Shown here piece after piece: positions 28,474-37,873 of a stretch of DNA of 64,000 nt; position 1 is the first letter of the stretch; each line of letters opens with the position of its first letter. A program made the translations under genes and the position numbers. The stretch is from Bacteroidales bacterium UBA5515 (GTDB lineage: Bacteria; Bacteroidota; Bacteroidia; Bacteroidales; P3), in the NCBI GenBank assembly GCA_002423895.1, contig DIOL01000012.1:250473-314472 (forward strand), given 5' to 3'. The notes below the pieces were generated by a model. That model made no database searches and was not told where the DNA came from. It worked only from the letters and a program-made list of their open reading frames with translations.

Positions 28474-29298
28474 ATGAAAAGAATATCATTATTTTTTATT
28501 GCAATTATAGCTTTTGGGCTTTTGCCTTACTATGCTTTTTCGCAACCAATAAAAGATATTCTCACAATCAATAACGCAATTCCTTCTTGTAAATTAAAAA
28601 AGGAAAGGAAATTGGAAGTTGTAGATCATAAATACTATAAATTGGGCTATTCTGAAAAACATGAAGTGGCTGGATGGGTAGCTTATTTGCTTACTAAGGA
28701 TATGGTTATTAATCAAAAATCTGGGAGAAAGAACAGGTTTAAGGAAGATAAAAAAGTTTCCACTGGTTCAGCTTCAGTTAGTGATTATAAGTATTCAGGC
28801 TATGATAAAGGACATATTTGTCCAAATGCAGATATGAGTTTTTCGCAAGAAGCTCAAGACTTAACTTTTCTAATGAGCAATATTGCACCTCAAATACATT
28901 CTTTTAATGCAGGAAAATGGAAGGAACTGGAAACAAAGGTAAGAGAATGGGCAATAGAGAACGATAGCATTATTATTATTTCAGGAGCTTTGTTTGATTC
29001 AATTATAACTACAATTGGAAAGAAAAATAAAGTATCCGTTCCATATAGATTTTATAAAGTAGTTATTGATATTTCCTATCCAAGCTATAAAGCAATTGGT
29101 TTTGTTATGGAAAATAAAAAACTAAATCAAGACTTATATAATTACAGTATGAGTTTAAGCGATTTGGAAACTTTTTCAGGAATGATATTCTTTTCGGACT
29201 TCAACCAAAAAGAGTCAATAAAGAACTTAAAGTATAATTGCAGTATTAGGGATTGGGAACGAAAAACCCTAAAGCAAAAGAATAAAACAAAGAAATGA
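28474..29298 (+). CDS. Secreted DNA/RNA non-specific endonuclease (NUC1 family)
   Basis: 274 residues with a signal peptide (FIAIIAFGLLPYYAFS). The NUC1 active site appears as YDKGHICPNADM near residue 110, corresponding to D-R-G-H with the catalytic histidine; the Arg is replaced by Lys, as in some family members. The next motif LMSNIAPQ...FNAGKWKELE gives the metal-binding Asn and a family-typical W-x-x-LE. These enzymes cut DNA and RNA outside the cytoplasm with Mg. The gene follows ispG by 22 bases and overlaps the next gene by four bases, suggesting a shared transcript. Use as a nutrient nuclease is inferred. Confidence 0.9.
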   Translation: MKRISLFFIAIIAFGLLPYYAFSQPIKDILTINNAIPSCKLKKERKLEVVDHKYYKLGYSEKHEVAGWVAYLLTKDMVINQKSGRKNRFKEDKKVSTGSASVSDYKYSGYDKGHICPNADMSFSQEAQDLTFLMSNIAPQIHSFNAGKWKELETKVREWAIENDSIIIISGALFDSIITTIGKKNKVSVPYRFYKVVIDISYPSYKAIGFVMENKKLNQDLYNYSMSLSDLETFSGMIFFSDFNQKESIKNLKYNCSIRDWERKTLKQKNKTKK

Positions 29299-32267
29299 AA
29301 ATAAATAAAGAAATAAAGCATCTCAAAGAGGGTTTTAAAGGAGATTTACTTTTTGATGAACTATCCAAAATTGTTTATTCAACCGATGCATCTGCATACA
29401 GAGAAATTCCTTTTGGTGTAGCACTGCCCAAAAATAAGGAAGACATTAGAGAATTAATTGCTTTTGCCACTCAAAACAAAATAAGTATAATTCCAAGAGG
29501 AGCAGGAACTTCACTTGCAGGTCAGGTTGTTGGAAATGGTTTAGTTGTTGATGTTTCAAGATATATGAAACAAATTCTTGAACTGAACATTGAAAAAAGA
29601 TGGGTCAGGGTAGAGCCAGGTGTTGTTTTGGATGAGTTGAATAACTTTTTAAAACCTTATAATTTATTCTTTGCTCCTGAAACCTCAACATCCAATCGTT
29701 GTACAATTGGTGGAATGGTGGGGAATAACAGTTGCGGTTCTCATTCTCTAGTTTATGGCTCAACACGTGATCATCTTTTGGAAGTAAAGGCTATTCTTTC
29801 AAATAATAAGGAAATAACATTTAAAAAACTATGCAAAGAAGAATTTGAAGAAAAAATAAAACTTCCAAGTTTTGAAGGAGAAATATACAGACACCTTAAA
29901 GAAAGATATTCTGATAAAGAAATTCAAAGCAAGATTGTAGATGCTTTTCCTGAAAAGGAAATCCGTAGAAGAAATAATGGATATGCCTTAGATGAGATAT
30001 TTGATAATAATGTTTTAAATCCAGAGAGCAATAGGGAATTTAATATTTCCAAACTTTTTGCAGCATCTGAAGGAACTTTAGGATTTGGAATAGAGTTTAA
30101 GCTTAATCTTATGCCTCTTCCACCAAATAATAAGTCTTTAATCTGTGCACATTTCAATACTTTGGAAGATAGTTTTGATGGAAATCTAATTGCTTTAAAC
30201 CATAAACCTGTTGCAGTTGAGTTAATGGATAATAATATTCTTACTTCTGCAAGCAGGAATATTCAACAAAGAAAGAATATGTTCTTTGTTGAAGGAAATC
30301 CTGAAGCAATACTTATAATTGAACTTGCTGAAGAAACTCCTGAGGCATTGGAAGAGAAGACAAATAAAATAATTGAATCTCTTAAAAAAGAAAACAAGGG
30401 TTATGCTTTCACTGTTGTTAAGGGAAATGATGTGGCTAAGGTTTGGGCTTTACGTAAGGCAGGACTTGGACTTTTAACAAATATTCCAGGAAGCTCAAAG
30501 CCAGTTTCGGTGATTGAAGACACTTCTGTTTCTCCTTCCAAACTTAGTGCCTACATTAAGGAGTTTAAACAAGTGCTTCAAAAATATAACTTATCTTGCG
30601 TTTATCATGCACATATTGCAACTGGAGAACTTCACTTGCGTCCTGTTTTAGATCTTAAAAACAAAGAAGATGTTTCTCTTTTCAGGAAAGTGAGTGTTGA
30701 TGTTGCCAATTTGGTTAAAAAGTATAGAGGCAGCCTTAGTGGAGAACATGGAGATGGACGACTAAGAGGAGAGTTTATCCCTCTAATGTATGGAGAAGAG
30801 ATTTATTCTCTGATGAAAGAATTAAAGCAGGTTTGGGATAAGGATAATATATTTAATAAAGGAAAGATTATCGACACTCCTCCAATGGATACTTCTTTAA
30901 GATATTCTCAATTCATTGAAGAAAATAATAAGAAAAGAATAGACTTAAACACTATTCCAACCTACTATGATTTTTCTCAGCAGAAAGGATTGCTTTCAGC
31001 TGTTGAACAGTGCAATGGAAGTGCAGATTGCAGAAAGAGTGTAGAGTTCTTAAATACAATGTGTCCATCCTATCGTGCAACAAATGATGAACGCTTTACT
31101 CCAAGAGCAAGAGCAAACGCACTGAGAGAATACTACACAAATCCAAAGAATAATAATCCTTTTGACAATCAAGAACTGTACTGGGTTTTGGATAACTGTC
31201 TTAGCTGCAAGGGATGCAAGAATGAATGCCCTTCAAATGTTGATATAGCAAAACTAAAATCGGAATTCCTTCAACACTACTATGATGTTAATGGATTGCC
31301 ATTAAGAATAATACTTATCAATTACCTTACTACATTCCAAAGAATGGGGTCAATGTTCCCAAGTCTTTACAACTGGGTTATTACTAATAAGTGGACTTCT
31401 TCCAGAATTAAATATATATTGAAATTCTCTCAAAGACGTTCCTTGCCAACTTTGAATGAGAAAACACTAAGACAGTTAATTAAAAGAGAGGATGAGCTTT
31501 CAGTGTCCTACTCTCCAAAAACTAAGAAAAAGGTTTATTTCTTTGCTGATGAATTTACCAACTATCAAGACTCACATATTGGTTTCTCAGCAATCAAACT
31601 CCTAAGGTCTTTGGGTTATGAAATAGAAATTGCTCCAATCAGAGAAAGTGGAAGAATTTCCATGTCAAAAGGAATGGTAAAGAGAGCAAAACGTTTGGCT
31701 AATAAAAATCTAAAAGCTCTAAAAGGAATAATAACAGATGAAACTCCATTAGTTGGAATTGAACCTTCAACTGTTTTAAGTTTTAGAGATGAATACCCAA
31801 GCCTGATTAAGCCTAAGTTAAAATCAGAAGAAACCAATCAAGTGATAAAGAATACATTTCTTTTTGATGAATTTTTGGCTCAAGAAATAGATAATGGAAA
31901 CATCACTTCGGAAGATTTCACAACCCAACCTCGCAATATTCTTCTTCATGGACACTGCCAACAAAAGGCATTAATTGGAACAGAAAATATGGAAAAGGTA
32001 CTGTCTCTACCAAAGAATTATAAGGTTGAGGTTATCCCAAGTGGTTGTTGTGGAATGGCCGGAAGTTTTGGTTATGAAGCAAAGCATTATGATATGTCAA
32101 TAAACATTGGAAATCAAATCCTGTTTCCTGCAATTCTGAAAGCAGATAACGAAACAATCATTTCAGCTCCAGGAACAAGTTGCAGAGAACATATCAAACA
32201 TTCAACCGATAGAAATGTTCTTCATCCAATTGAAGTATTGTGGAGAGCGAGGAAAGGTAAAGAATAA
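29295..32267 (+). CDS. FAD-linked oxidase fused to Fe-S (CCG) domain, D-2-hydroxyacid dehydrogenase type
   Basis: 990 residues in one chain: an FAD-binding PCMH domain (about 35-260: IPRGAGTSLAGQVVG, TIGGMVGNNSCGSHSLVYGSTRDH), an FAD-oxidase C-terminal domain to about 540 (YHAHIATGELHLRP, LSGEHGDGRLRG), a ferredoxin-like part (CLSCKGCKNECPSNV near 635; a second, spaced set CNGSADC...MCPSYR), and a cysteine-rich domain (HGHCQQKAL, GCCGMAGSFGYE near 900-925). This is the architecture of YdiJ/Dld-II-like proteins that oxidise D-lactate or another 2-hydroxyacid and pass electrons to a quinone or partner. Start overlaps the nuclease stop (ATGA). Exact substrate unknown. Confidence 0.92.
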   Translation: MKINKEIKHLKEGFKGDLLFDELSKIVYSTDASAYREIPFGVALPKNKEDIRELIAFATQNKISIIPRGAGTSLAGQVVGNGLVVDVSRYMKQILELNIEKRWVRVEPGVVLDELNNFLKPYNLFFAPETSTSNRCTIGGMVGNNSCGSHSLVYGSTRDHLLEVKAILSNNKEITFKKLCKEEFEEKIKLPSFEGEIYRHLKERYSDKEIQSKIVDAFPEKEIRRRNNGYALDEIFDNNVLNPESNREFNISKLFAASEGTLGFGIEFKLNLMPLPPNNKSLICAHFNTLEDSFDGNLIALNHKPVAVELMDNNILTSASRNIQQRKNMFFVEGNPEAILIIELAEETPEALEEKTNKIIESLKKENKGYAFTVVKGNDVAKVWALRKAGLGLLTNIPGSSKPVSVIEDTSVSPSKLSAYIKEFKQVLQKYNLSCVYHAHIATGELHLRPVLDLKNKEDVSLFRKVSVDVANLVKKYRGSLSGEHGDGRLRGEFIPLMYGEEIYSLMKELKQVWDKDNIFNKGKIIDTPPMDTSLRYSQFIEENNKKRIDLNTIPTYYDFSQQKGLLSAVEQCNGSADCRKSVEFLNTMCPSYRATNDERFTPRARANALREYYTNPKNNNPFDNQELYWVLDNCLSCKGCKNECPSNVDIAKLKSEFLQHYYDVNGLPLRIILINYLTTFQRMGSMFPSLYNWVITNKWTSSRIKYILKFSQRRSLPTLNEKTLRQLIKREDELSVSYSPKTKKKVYFFADEFTNYQDSHIGFSAIKLLRSLGYEIEIAPIRESGRISMSKGMVKRAKRLANKNLKALKGIITDETPLVGIEPSTVLSFRDEYPSLIKPKLKSEETNQVIKNTFLFDEFLAQEIDNGNITSEDFTTQPRNILLHGHCQQKALIGTENMEKVLSLPKNYKVEVIPSGCCGMAGSFGYEAKHYDMSINIGNQILFPAILKADNETIISAPGTSCREHIKHSTDRNVLHPIEVLWRARKGKE

Positions 32268-32328
32268 TGAATAAGGATTAATAAATCCTGCATGACGGGA
32301 GTGAATTATCGAGACTTCTTTTCTTTTG

Positions 32329-33591
32329 TTATTTGGATTTCATTAATTTTTGCAAACTTTCAATTTTCGCCTGCAACTCATCAAAAGTTAATATTTCAAC
32401 ATCTCTACTATTACTTCTAAATAATTCAAACGAGTACATTTGTTCATTTGATAAATCTTTTGTTGAACCGATAAGAACTACACACTTTGAATTAAATGTT
32501 TCAAAAACACCTTTACTTTTTACTTTATGGGAATAAAATTCTTTTTGAAAATTGTCTCGTTGATTTAGTACTTGATTAATGCTACCTGTCATATCTTTGG
32601 TTGCGCTATATACATCTTCTCCGCGATAAGTCGAAGAATCAAGTATTTTTGTTTTATGAGTTTTGATTTCTAAAAAAGAGACATTGTCACTCAACCTATT
32701 TTTAATCAAGAAATCATTAAATTTTCCATTCTTGTTCTCAATTGTCTTCCCACCTACGTAAGCTTCTTTTCTATAAAGAATGACTGGTTGTGCAAAAATA
32801 TATGAAAAAATCCAGTTATTCTCTTTTAGAAATTCTTGCCATTTTTTTTCTAAACTATTACTCTCAGCTTTAATAGCCATCAATTCTTTGTACTTTTTTA
32901 AAGTTTCTTGAATGTATTTAATGTCAATAATTTCTTTAGTCTTAGCAAGAGCTTCCTTTGTTAAAAAGTCGGTGCTTAATGATAACTTATCAAATAAATC
33001 CTTAATAGCTTTTTTGTCTTCGGCTGAGAATTCGTTAATTGTATTGCCCCAAGAAGATAATGAAGTTGCCAATGCGTTTTCAATGTATGTTTTAGTAGGC
33101 TTTGTAATTGAATTTGGAAATAAATTGTATAGATTTGTTTGTAATATAAAGTTAATTTCTTCTTTGTGCTTTTTAAAAATACTACTAAAGGCGTTTTGCA
33201 AAGTCAACAAACTAGTTTCGTTTAAGAATAGTTTTTTATTTGTATTATCAAGTTCGATTTTACCACCCTTTTCAATGATTATCTCATCAATGTCGTAATT
33301 GTCATTTATGTAATATGCAAATGGATATAAAGTTTTCGTGAAACCATAACCAAAATTTACTGACTTATTTACACCGATAGGTAATTTACCTTTAAAACCT
33401 TTGTAAGTAAATTTTTTAATAGTTTTGTATTTATCCCCACCTTCAAAGCCCCTTGGATAATGAATAGTTTTATCAATCTTTTTAAAAATTTCACTTGACA
33501 ATTGTTTAATTTCTTTGTCATTATCATAATAGAAGAAAGTTTTTTTTGAAGCATCTTCTTTTTCTAAATATTCACCTTTTTTTGCTTGCAT
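32329..33591 (-). CDS. Shedu-like anti-phage nuclease (DUF4263, SduA family)
   Basis: 420 residues. The C-terminal half carries a PD-(D/E)xK-type nuclease core: FNDFLIKNR (Asp), then VSFLEIKTHKT (E-x-K), and downstream STYRGEDVYSATKDMTGSINQVLNQRDNF, the conserved Q-containing helix of Shedu/DUF4263. Before it, WQEFLKENNWIFSYIFAQP is the segment that introduces the domain. The N-terminal 200 residues are diverse, as is usual for Shedu sensors. Shedu is a single-gene anti-phage defence nuclease. The gene is a lone minus-strand insertion between plus-strand genes, with its own -7 box, which fits a transferred defence gene. Family call strong, anti-phage activity inferred. Confidence 0.85.
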   Translation of the reverse strand: MQAKKGEYLEKEDASKKTFFYYDNDKEIKQLSSEIFKKIDKTIHYPRGFEGGDKYKTIKKFTYKGFKGKLPIGVNKSVNFGYGFTKTLYPFAYYINDNYDIDEIIIEKGGKIELDNTNKKLFLNETSLLTLQNAFSSIFKKHKEEINFILQTNLYNLFPNSITKPTKTYIENALATSLSSWGNTINEFSAEDKKAIKDLFDKLSLSTDFLTKEALAKTKEIIDIKYIQETLKKYKELMAIKAESNSLEKKWQEFLKENNWIFSYIFAQPVILYRKEAYVGGKTIENKNGKFNDFLIKNRLSDNVSFLEIKTHKTKILDSSTYRGEDVYSATKDMTGSINQVLNQRDNFQKEFYSHKVKSKGVFETFNSKCVVLIGSTKDLSNEQMYSFELFRSNSRDVEILTFDELQAKIESLQKLMKSK

Positions 33592-33955
33592 ACTTTAAAT
33601 TTATTTTTTGGTTTGGTTTTTTTTTTAATATTTTATCATATTCATGCAGCTCTATTTCATATCTTTATATATAAGTTTATCCTACCTGCAAATATACATA
33701 AATTTCGTATAAACCTTAATTAAATTATAAAAATATCATTAGTGTTTTTTGATTCTATTTTTTTGCTCAAAATTTCTTTGTAAAAGTCGCAAGTAGATTA
33801 AAGCAAATTAGAATCTTTTGTTATTTTGTTTTGTAACCTCTTTTAAAAGAATAAGAATAAGGTTTTTCTTCAAAATACAGATAAATGTATTAATTTTGGG
33901 GTTTGAAATTTAAAGGTATTATATCATATTTTGATTGTAGAAAAGCAATAATATA
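33592..33955. other. Divergent intergenic region between Shedu and dehydratase genes
   Basis: 364 AT-rich bases. The minus-strand Shedu promoter box is at 33689-33696. For the plus strand a TAATTTTG at 33891-33898 could serve the dehydratase gene, but I see no matching TTTG upstream. No gene seen. Confidence 0.5.
33689..33696 (-). promoter_or_regulatory. -7 promoter box of the Shedu-like gene
   Basis: The minus strand reads TATATTTG here, a full TAnnTTTG match, about 98 bases before the start codon. No clear -33 TTTG partner. Confidence 0.5.
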
Positions 33956-35887
33956 ATGAATAAACTATATAAAAAAATGCTTTCATTGATTAATAAATTG
34001 ATGAAAGACAGGTATCTTCCTTCATGGGTTATTATCCTGATTGATTTTGGAATTTGTGTGCTTTCAGCCTTTATTTCTGGTTTTATTCTAGGAGGAAAGG
34101 AAAAGTATTTCAATTTCCCATTGGATAATTACTCTGCAAGATTCCTTATTCTTTCAATAGTTCTAACAACAGGTTTCCTTATTCTTTTCAGAGTTGCAAA
34201 AGGAGTTATTCGCTATTCTACTTTCAGCGATGCAATGAGAATTTTCTTTGCCGTAGTTTTCTCCTGTGCTTTAATGCTAATTATTAATGCTGTATACAAA
34301 TATAATTTTGACCCTTTAGAAAAGGATTTTATTCCTAAACAACTAATTCTTATCTATTTCTTTGTTTGCTATATTGGACTTTTCCTTTTCAGAATGTTTG
34401 TTCGCTGGTTGTTTGAAAAAGCATATAAAGCTGGAATTCATATAAGCATGACCACTTCTGTAATTATTTTTGGAGCTGGAAGAACAGGAACTGCAACTGC
34501 CAACACAATGATGAGTGCTTCAAGAAAATACTATATTAAAGGTTTTTTTGATGATGAAGAATCTCTCTCTGGCAAGTCAATTATGGGTTTAAGAATTTGG
34601 GGAAAGAAAGATTTTGAAAAGATTTTAAGTTATAAGGATATTGATGAATTGGTTATTGCAACCAATAGAATTACCACTCAAAGGAAGAATGAAATTTTTG
34701 ACCTTTGCTATAAAAACAAGATTAAGGTATTAACTGTTCCTCACATTAAAACTTGGACTGATGGTGAGTTGAAGGTAGAACAGATTAAGGAAATTCAAAT
34801 TGAACAACTTTTAAATCGCGAAGAGATTAAGTTAAATGTCGATATAATTAGCCGTGAAATTGCTGATAAAACAGTTATGGTTACTGGTGCTGCCGGTTCA
34901 ATTGGCAGTGAAATCATTCGTCAGCTTACTCGCTTCAATCCTAAGCTTATTTGTGTATTAGACCAAGCAGAAACCTCTCTTTATAATATTGAAAACGAAT
35001 TAATAGATAAGTATCCAGAGGCAAAATACAAAACAATTATATGTTCTGTTCAAGACAAGGAAAGACTTGAAGATGTATTTAATCAGATTCGTCCAGATAT
35101 TGTTTTTCATGCTGCTGCCTACAAACATGTTCCCATGATGGAGGCTCATCCTTATGAAGCTGTAAGGGTCAATGTGTTTGGTACAAAGAATATTGCAGAC
35201 CTTTCTTCAAAGTATGGAGTAAAGAAATTTGTGATGATTTCAACAGATAAGGCTGTTAACCCAACCAATGTTATGGGTGCAACCAAACGATTTGCTGAAA
35301 TCTATATTCAATCCTTAGGAAAAACATCACAAACTCAGTTCATAACAACTCGATTTGGCAATGTGCTTGGCTCCAATGGTTCTGTTATTCCCCGTTTCCG
35401 TCAGCAAATTCAAAAAGGAGGTCCTGTTACAGTAACCCATCCTGATATTATACGCTATTTTATGACAATTCCAGAAGCATGTCGTTTGGTTTTGGAAGCA
35501 GGAGTAATGGGCAAGGGTGGAGAAATATTCCTTTTTGATATGGGAGAACCTGTTAAGATTGTTGATTTGGCAAAGAGGATGATTAAACTTTCTAACCTTG
35601 AACTTGACAAAGATATTAAAATAGAATTTACAGGACTTCGCCCAGGTGAAAAACTTTATGAAGAACTTCTTAATCAAAAAGAACATTCACTTCCAACCTA
35701 TCATAACAAGATTTTCGTTGCCAAAAATGAATCTTTTGAAATGGATGAGGTAATTAAATCCCTGGTTGATTTGGAACAAGAATGTCATAATCAAAGTGAG
35801 GAAGGAATTGTCAGAGTTATTAAAAGTCTTGTAACTAATTTCAAAAGTAATAACAGCCGATTTGAAAAATTAGATGCAAAGAAATAA
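33956..35887 (+). CDS. Membrane-bound nucleoside-diphosphate-sugar 4,6-dehydratase (CapD/WbpM/PglF type)
   Basis: 643 residues. Four membrane segments lie in the first 150 residues (IDFGICVLSAFISGFIL, FLILSIVLTTGFLILF and two more). A first Rossmann region begins near 170 (SVIIFGAGRTGTAT). The catalytic SDR domain begins near 305 with MVTGAAGSIGSEIIR, followed by FHAAAYKHVPMME and the STDKAVNPTNVMGATKR stretch, where Lys replaces the usual YxxxK tyrosine set as in this inverting/retaining 4,6-dehydratase family. Such enzymes convert UDP-GlcNAc to a 4-keto-6-deoxy sugar for capsule, O-antigen or protein glycans. Its 3' end overlaps the next gene by 14 bases. Confidence 0.92.
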   Translation: MNKLYKKMLSLINKLMKDRYLPSWVIILIDFGICVLSAFISGFILGGKEKYFNFPLDNYSARFLILSIVLTTGFLILFRVAKGVIRYSTFSDAMRIFFAVVFSCALMLIINAVYKYNFDPLEKDFIPKQLILIYFFVCYIGLFLFRMFVRWLFEKAYKAGIHISMTTSVIIFGAGRTGTATANTMMSASRKYYIKGFFDDEESLSGKSIMGLRIWGKKDFEKILSYKDIDELVIATNRITTQRKNEIFDLCYKNKIKVLTVPHIKTWTDGELKVEQIKEIQIEQLLNREEIKLNVDIISREIADKTVMVTGAAGSIGSEIIRQLTRFNPKLICVLDQAETSLYNIENELIDKYPEAKYKTIICSVQDKERLEDVFNQIRPDIVFHAAAYKHVPMMEAHPYEAVRVNVFGTKNIADLSSKYGVKKFVMISTDKAVNPTNVMGATKRFAEIYIQSLGKTSQTQFITTRFGNVLGSNGSVIPRFRQQIQKGGPVTVTHPDIIRYFMTIPEACRLVLEAGVMGKGGEIFLFDMGEPVKIVDLAKRMIKLSNLELDKDIKIEFTGLRPGEKLYEELLNQKEHSLPTYHNKIFVAKNESFEMDEVIKSLVDLEQECHNQSEEGIVRVIKSLVTNFKSNNSRFEKLDAKK

Positions 35888-36869
35888 AATTATTGACATA
35901 GCAAAGGGCATAGGGATTATGCTTGTAGTTTACACTCACACCAAGTGTTATGCTCACGATGCCATTTACATTTTTATTATGCCACTCTTCTTTGCCCTAA
36001 GTGGTTATTTCTTTAATGAAGGAAGAACCATAAAGGATAATATTAAAAACAAGTTCAACAGTCTTATTAAACCCTATATTTTCTACTTCATCTTAGTCCA
36101 ATGTCTTTTTATTCTTGTCCATAAATTCTTCTATCAGGATGTTTATTTTGCATGGGGAATGTTTACCAAACCTTTTTGGGCAGTTGGTCCAATGTGGTTC
36201 TTTTGGGGACTGTTCTTTACTTCTGTTTTCTTCACGCTTATTGCCAAAATATTTAAGAAAACATACTTAATAATTCTCTTTAGCATAATCTTTAGCATAG
36301 GAGGTTATTTACTGTCTATTTATAAAATACATATCCCTCTCTATATAGACTCTGCACTAAGCATGACTGTTTTTTATGCTTTTGGATACATGCTAAGGAA
36401 GTTTAATGTTGTGGAAAAACTGAATACAAAAACCTCAATTATTGTTGGAGTTTCATCTCTTGTTATTTACTCCTTAGGTGTTGTATTCCAGATAGTAAAT
36501 AATACCAAGCCAAACGAAGTTCCTCAAAACTATCCTTTGTTTTTATTAGCTGCCATGGGAGTAATTATGATTTTCCTGATAGTTTGCAGATATATAATGC
36601 GTTTCAAATTCCTTTCCAATCTCCTCAGTTTCTATGGAAAAGAATCCCTGATAATCTTTGTTTTCCATTTCTTCACCTTCTATGTCTATTACCTTTTGTT
36701 TGGTGCAGATAAAGAAAACCTGACCTACCTTCAAGGCTTTTTAATCACAATCTTTGCCTTGATACTTTCAATGATAATAGGACTATTGCAAAAGAAATAC
36801 CTCCCAATCCCCAACCTTAAGGAAATGTACAAGTATTTGAAAGAAGCGCTTAAGTCTTCTCAAAAGTAA
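35874..36869 (+). CDS. Acyltransferase-3 family membrane protein
   Basis: 331 residues with about ten hydrophobic segments. The start NKIIDIAKGIGIMLVVYTHT contains the acyltransferase-3 N-terminal D-x-x-KG-I-x-I-x-LVVxxH pattern with the putative catalytic histidine, and IMPLFFALSGYFF follows as expected for the family (OatA, WecH, NolX-like O-acyltransferases). It transfers acetyl or another acyl group to an envelope sugar. The gene overlaps the dehydratase gene by 14 bases, so the two are probably translated together and act on the same glycan. Confidence 0.88.
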   Translation: MQRNKIIDIAKGIGIMLVVYTHTKCYAHDAIYIFIMPLFFALSGYFFNEGRTIKDNIKNKFNSLIKPYIFYFILVQCLFILVHKFFYQDVYFAWGMFTKPFWAVGPMWFFWGLFFTSVFFTLIAKIFKKTYLIILFSIIFSIGGYLLSIYKIHIPLYIDSALSMTVFYAFGYMLRKFNVVEKLNTKTSIIVGVSSLVIYSLGVVFQIVNNTKPNEVPQNYPLFLLAAMGVIMIFLIVCRYIMRFKFLSNLLSFYGKESLIIFVFHFFTFYVYYLLFGADKENLTYLQGFLITIFALILSMIIGLLQKKYLPIPNLKEMYKYLKEALKSSQK

Positions 36870-36934
36870 ACTTTCGGTAAATCTTAATTCTGATTATATC
36901 TCTTTGTATATAAATTAATTTATTATGCAGCTTT

Positions 36935-36966
36935 TATATGCAATTGCATATAATTTCTTATTTTTG
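36935..36966 (+). promoter_or_regulatory. Palindromic operator and -7 box of the DUF488 unit
   Basis: TATATGCAATTGCATATA (36935-36952) is an 18-bp perfect palindrome. Six bases later TATTTTTG (36959-36966) fits the TAnnTTTG -7 box. The ATG at 36975 begins only eight bases after the box, so the transcript would have almost no leader. A dyad in the -33 to -12 interval is the position of a repressor site. Confidence 0.7.
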
Positions 36967-36974
36967 CAGGATAA

Positions 36975-37871
36975 ATGTATTATAGAAGAAAAATATTATT
37001 GGCTTTATTGAGTTTGTTCGGTGGTAAACTAACCGCAAAACAACTTCAAAAATATTTGTTTTTGTTTACTCGCCTACAAGATACAAAGTCTTTTGATTTT
37101 GTACCCTACCATTATGGCTGTTTTTCATTCCAAGCTAATCAAGATATTGCTACCTTAACCACATATGGTTACTGTCAAATAACTGAAACAAAAGATGGAA
37201 GGTTTTATGAGCTTACAAAAGATGAAGATTTTATCGATACTCTAAAACCTGAAGATAAACAGAAATTAATTGAGACTAAAGATAAATTTGGTAAGTTAAC
37301 TCAAACTGAATTAATTCGTCATACTTATAGAAACTATCCATATTATGCAATAAAAAGTGATATTGCAAAGAGTTTGTTAAATAGTTCCGAGCTTGAAATA
37401 ATTGAACAACAAAAAAGACATTATTCAGAAAAACAACTATTTTCGATTGGATATGAAGGCATTTCGTTAGAAACATATATCAATAAATTGATAATAAACG
37501 ATGTGCATGTGCTTTGCGATGTGAGAAAGAATGCATATAGTCAAAAATATGGTTTTTCAAAAAAAACTCTTGAATTAGCCTGCAAGGGTACAAATATTGG
37601 ATACATTCATATCCCTGATTTAGGGATTGTATCAGATAAAAGGCAAGAGCTAAATACACAAGCAGATTATGATATCCTCTTTAACGAATACAAACAAACA
37701 ACTTTAATTGATAACAATAAATCAATTCTATATATTCGAGATTTGTTGGATAAATATAAAAGAGTAGCACTTACTTGTTTTGAAAAAGACCCTAAACAAT
37801 GTCATAGAACTTGTGTAGCAAATTCATTAATGCAACTGCCAAATGCTGATTATGGATTAAAAATGTTATAA
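36975..37871 (+). CDS. DUF488-family protein with helical N-terminal domain
   Basis: 298 residues in two parts. Residues about 1-120 (KILLALLSLFGGKLTAKQLQ, KYLFLF, PYHYGCFSFQANQDIATLTTYGY) resemble winged-helix/Panacea (DUF4065)-like folds, where a KxLYFxD-like line and a Y-GPF-like line recur; this match is tentative. Residues about 155-298 are a DUF488 domain: LFSIGYEGISLETYINKL, VLCDVRKNAYSQKYGFSK, HIPDLGI, then VALTCFEKDPKQCHR, which places a conserved cysteine and C-H-R at the end. DUF488 has no settled function. The next gene starts two bases after the stop. The palindromic promoter suggests the N-terminal domain may repress its own gene (inference). Confidence 0.75.
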   Translation: MYYRRKILLALLSLFGGKLTAKQLQKYLFLFTRLQDTKSFDFVPYHYGCFSFQANQDIATLTTYGYCQITETKDGRFYELTKDEDFIDTLKPEDKQKLIETKDKFGKLTQTELIRHTYRNYPYYAIKSDIAKSLLNSSELEIIEQQKRHYSEKQLFSIGYEGISLETYINKLIINDVHVLCDVRKNAYSQKYGFSKKTLELACKGTNIGYIHIPDLGIVSDKRQELNTQADYDILFNEYKQTTLIDNNKSILYIRDLLDKYKRVALTCFEKDPKQCHRTCVANSLMQLPNADYGLKML

Positions 37872-37873
37872 AT

